DNA from: Actinomycetes bacterium
GTDB taxonomy: Bacteria > Actinomycetota > Acidimicrobiia > Acidimicrobiales > JAMCPL01
Assembly: GCA_021846515.1 (NCBI GenBank)
Contig: JAJZWU010000023.1
Location: 1 to 34,000, forward strand
Direction of reading: 5' to 3'
DNA: 34,000 nucleotides
Position numbers and translations under genes: made by a program. This document shows positions 33,150-34,000 of the stretch, piece after piece (the first letter of the stretch is position 1; the number at the start of each line of letters is the position of its first letter). Below the pieces are notes generated by a model. It made no database searches. It saw only the letters and a list, made by a program, of their open reading frames with translations, and was not told where the DNA came from.

Positions 33150-33183
33150 AACTTTATATAGTTTGTGATAACATTATAAAGTT
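33150..33183 (+). promoter_or_regulatory. Inverted repeat upstream of the Fic gene
   Basis: AACTTTATA (33150-33158) is mirrored by TATAAAGTT (33175-33183), 16 nt apart. TGATAACAT (33166-33174), a possible extended -10, lies between the arms, so a bound repressor would block it. The HTH domain of the downstream protein is a candidate ligand. Confidence 0.5.
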
Positions 33184-34000
33184 ATAGAATATCGTAGTCA
33201 ACTTCTATCGATTTTGAGTGCTTCTGGTTGGTCGCAAGAGCAACTCGCTCATTCTTTGGGCGTTTCGTTCGTAACTGTGAACTCATGGATCAATGGGCGT
33301 TCGGTTCCCCGGGCAAAAGCACTGGTAAATATCGATAAGCTGTACCTCGATATAGTCGGCGTGGATGAAGTAGATCCTGAATCTTTGGCTTTGGCCAAGC
33401 AAGATGCCCTGCGGTTGCGCACTACAGCCAAGAGTCTGGTGGCGGACAGGGAGTTGCTGGACAAGCTGACACTCTATCTTACATATCACACCAACACCAT
33501 AGAGGGCAGTACCATGACTCTCTCTGATGTAAAAGGGGTTATCTTTGAGCACAAAGTACTCACTAACCGTACATCAATCGAGCAGGCGGAGGCGCGTAAT
33601 CATCAGGCGGCGCTGTATTGGCTTATTGACGAAGTTGCGAGAAATGGCGAAGACTGTATCGTCAATGAGGACTTGATTCTCGGCGTCCACCTGAGGCTTA
33701 TGAATGGAATCGTTGGCGATGCCGGCCAGTATCGTAGACGCTCTGTTCACATTGCGGGTTTTCGTGTCCCCCTGGCCAATTGGGTGAAAATACCCAGTTT
33801 AATAAATGAGCTTGCAGCCAATCCGATGAATCCATCAGAAGACACCATTGCGGTGTTGGCGCATACTCACGCCAGATTTGAAAAAATCCACCCATTTAGT
33901 GATGGTAATGGAAGAACTGGACGGCTGGTCATGCCGGTACAGGCGCTAAAAGCTGGACTTGTGCCACCACTGGTTATCAAGGAACGCAAATACGCCTACT
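33181..34000 (+). CDS. HTH-Fic protein (partial, runs off the window)
   Basis: A Fic-domain protein with an N-terminal XRE-like helix-turn-helix (SGWSQEQLAHSLGVSFVTVNSWINGR). The middle part has TNTIEGSTMTLSDVKGVI, which resembles an inhibitory (S/T)xxxE(G/N) helix, and the Fic motif HPFSDGNGRTGR is complete (33889-33924), so AMP-transfer activity is plausible. The start is unclear: the frame is open from 33172, but the first ATG/GTG/TTG is TTG 33214, which would cut close to the HTH. The promoter geometry points to GTT 33181, not a normal start codon. The 3' end is outside the window. Confidence 0.8.

Larger units (their letters stand above)
32351..33171. repeat. Direct repeats flanking the VapBC module
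   Basis: CTTTATATAGTTTAGGATAA at 32351-32370 and CTTTATATAGTTTGTGATAA at 33152-33171 match at 18 of 20 positions and lie on either side of vapBC. They may mark a cassette boundary or be copies of a regulatory site. The listed span covers both copies and the module between. Confidence 0.55.

Overview
The window looks like a chromosomal segment of an actinobacterium (Actinomycetota) with roughly balanced GC content. The main clue is gene order: tilS-hpt-folE-folP-(phosphatase-like)-folB-folK-DUF2520/panC-panD-nadB-nadC-coaX-lysS follows the actinobacterial folate/pantothenate/NAD cluster, with a DUF2342 zinc-peptidase gene beside tilS. A DUF222/HNH endonuclease gene and several apparently leaderless transcription units fit the same assignment. 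An early-branching lineage such as Acidimicrobiia is plausible, but I cannot prove it from the sequence alone.

Layout. Positions 1-1556 are the edge of an integrated element: a divergent partial gene and a tyrosine recombinase that ends against the 3' end of a tRNA-Asp gene (1556-1630, minus strand). A ribbon-helix-helix antitoxin/Doc toxin pair follows (1759-2363), with the toxin interrupted by an in-frame amber codon. A hypothetical gene, an isocitrate dehydrogenase gene, a 44-residue ORF and purK run rightward (2566-6112). A leftward zinc metallopeptidase (6137-7294) diverges from the long biosynthetic series (7482-20173). An alpha/beta hydrolase and a zinc alcohol dehydrogenase follow, and lepA converges on them (22709-24496).

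The accessory stretch 24600-28400 holds a membrane-anchored coiled-coil ORF, a 5'-truncated DUF4143-type ATPase remnant, a MITE-like element of about 181 bp, a frameshifted DUF222/HNH gene and an unusually G-rich intergenic region. pgi, an acyl-CoA dehydrogenase gene and recO come next. The right end carries a VapBC module and an HTH-Fic gene that runs off the window.

How the genes work together. folE, folP, folB and folK supply tetrahydrofolate precursors. The DUF2520-PanC fusion, PanD and CoaX supply pantothenate and CoA. NadB and NadC make nicotinate mononucleotide for NAD. PanD and NadB both use L-aspartate and their genes overlap. Hpt and PurK serve purine supply, and TilS and LysS serve translation.

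Two patterns cut across the window. First, many otherwise conserved enzymes carry in-frame short tandem repeats in loops, linkers or tails: PurK, DUF2520-PanC, NadB, CoaX, the hydrolase, the alcohol dehydrogenase and the phosphatase-like protein. Similar minisatellites lie between genes. Second, several transcription units begin with an extended -10 box (TGnTATAAT-like) ending only 6 or 7 nt before the start codon and show no Shine-Dalgarno sequence, which points to leaderless mRNAs.
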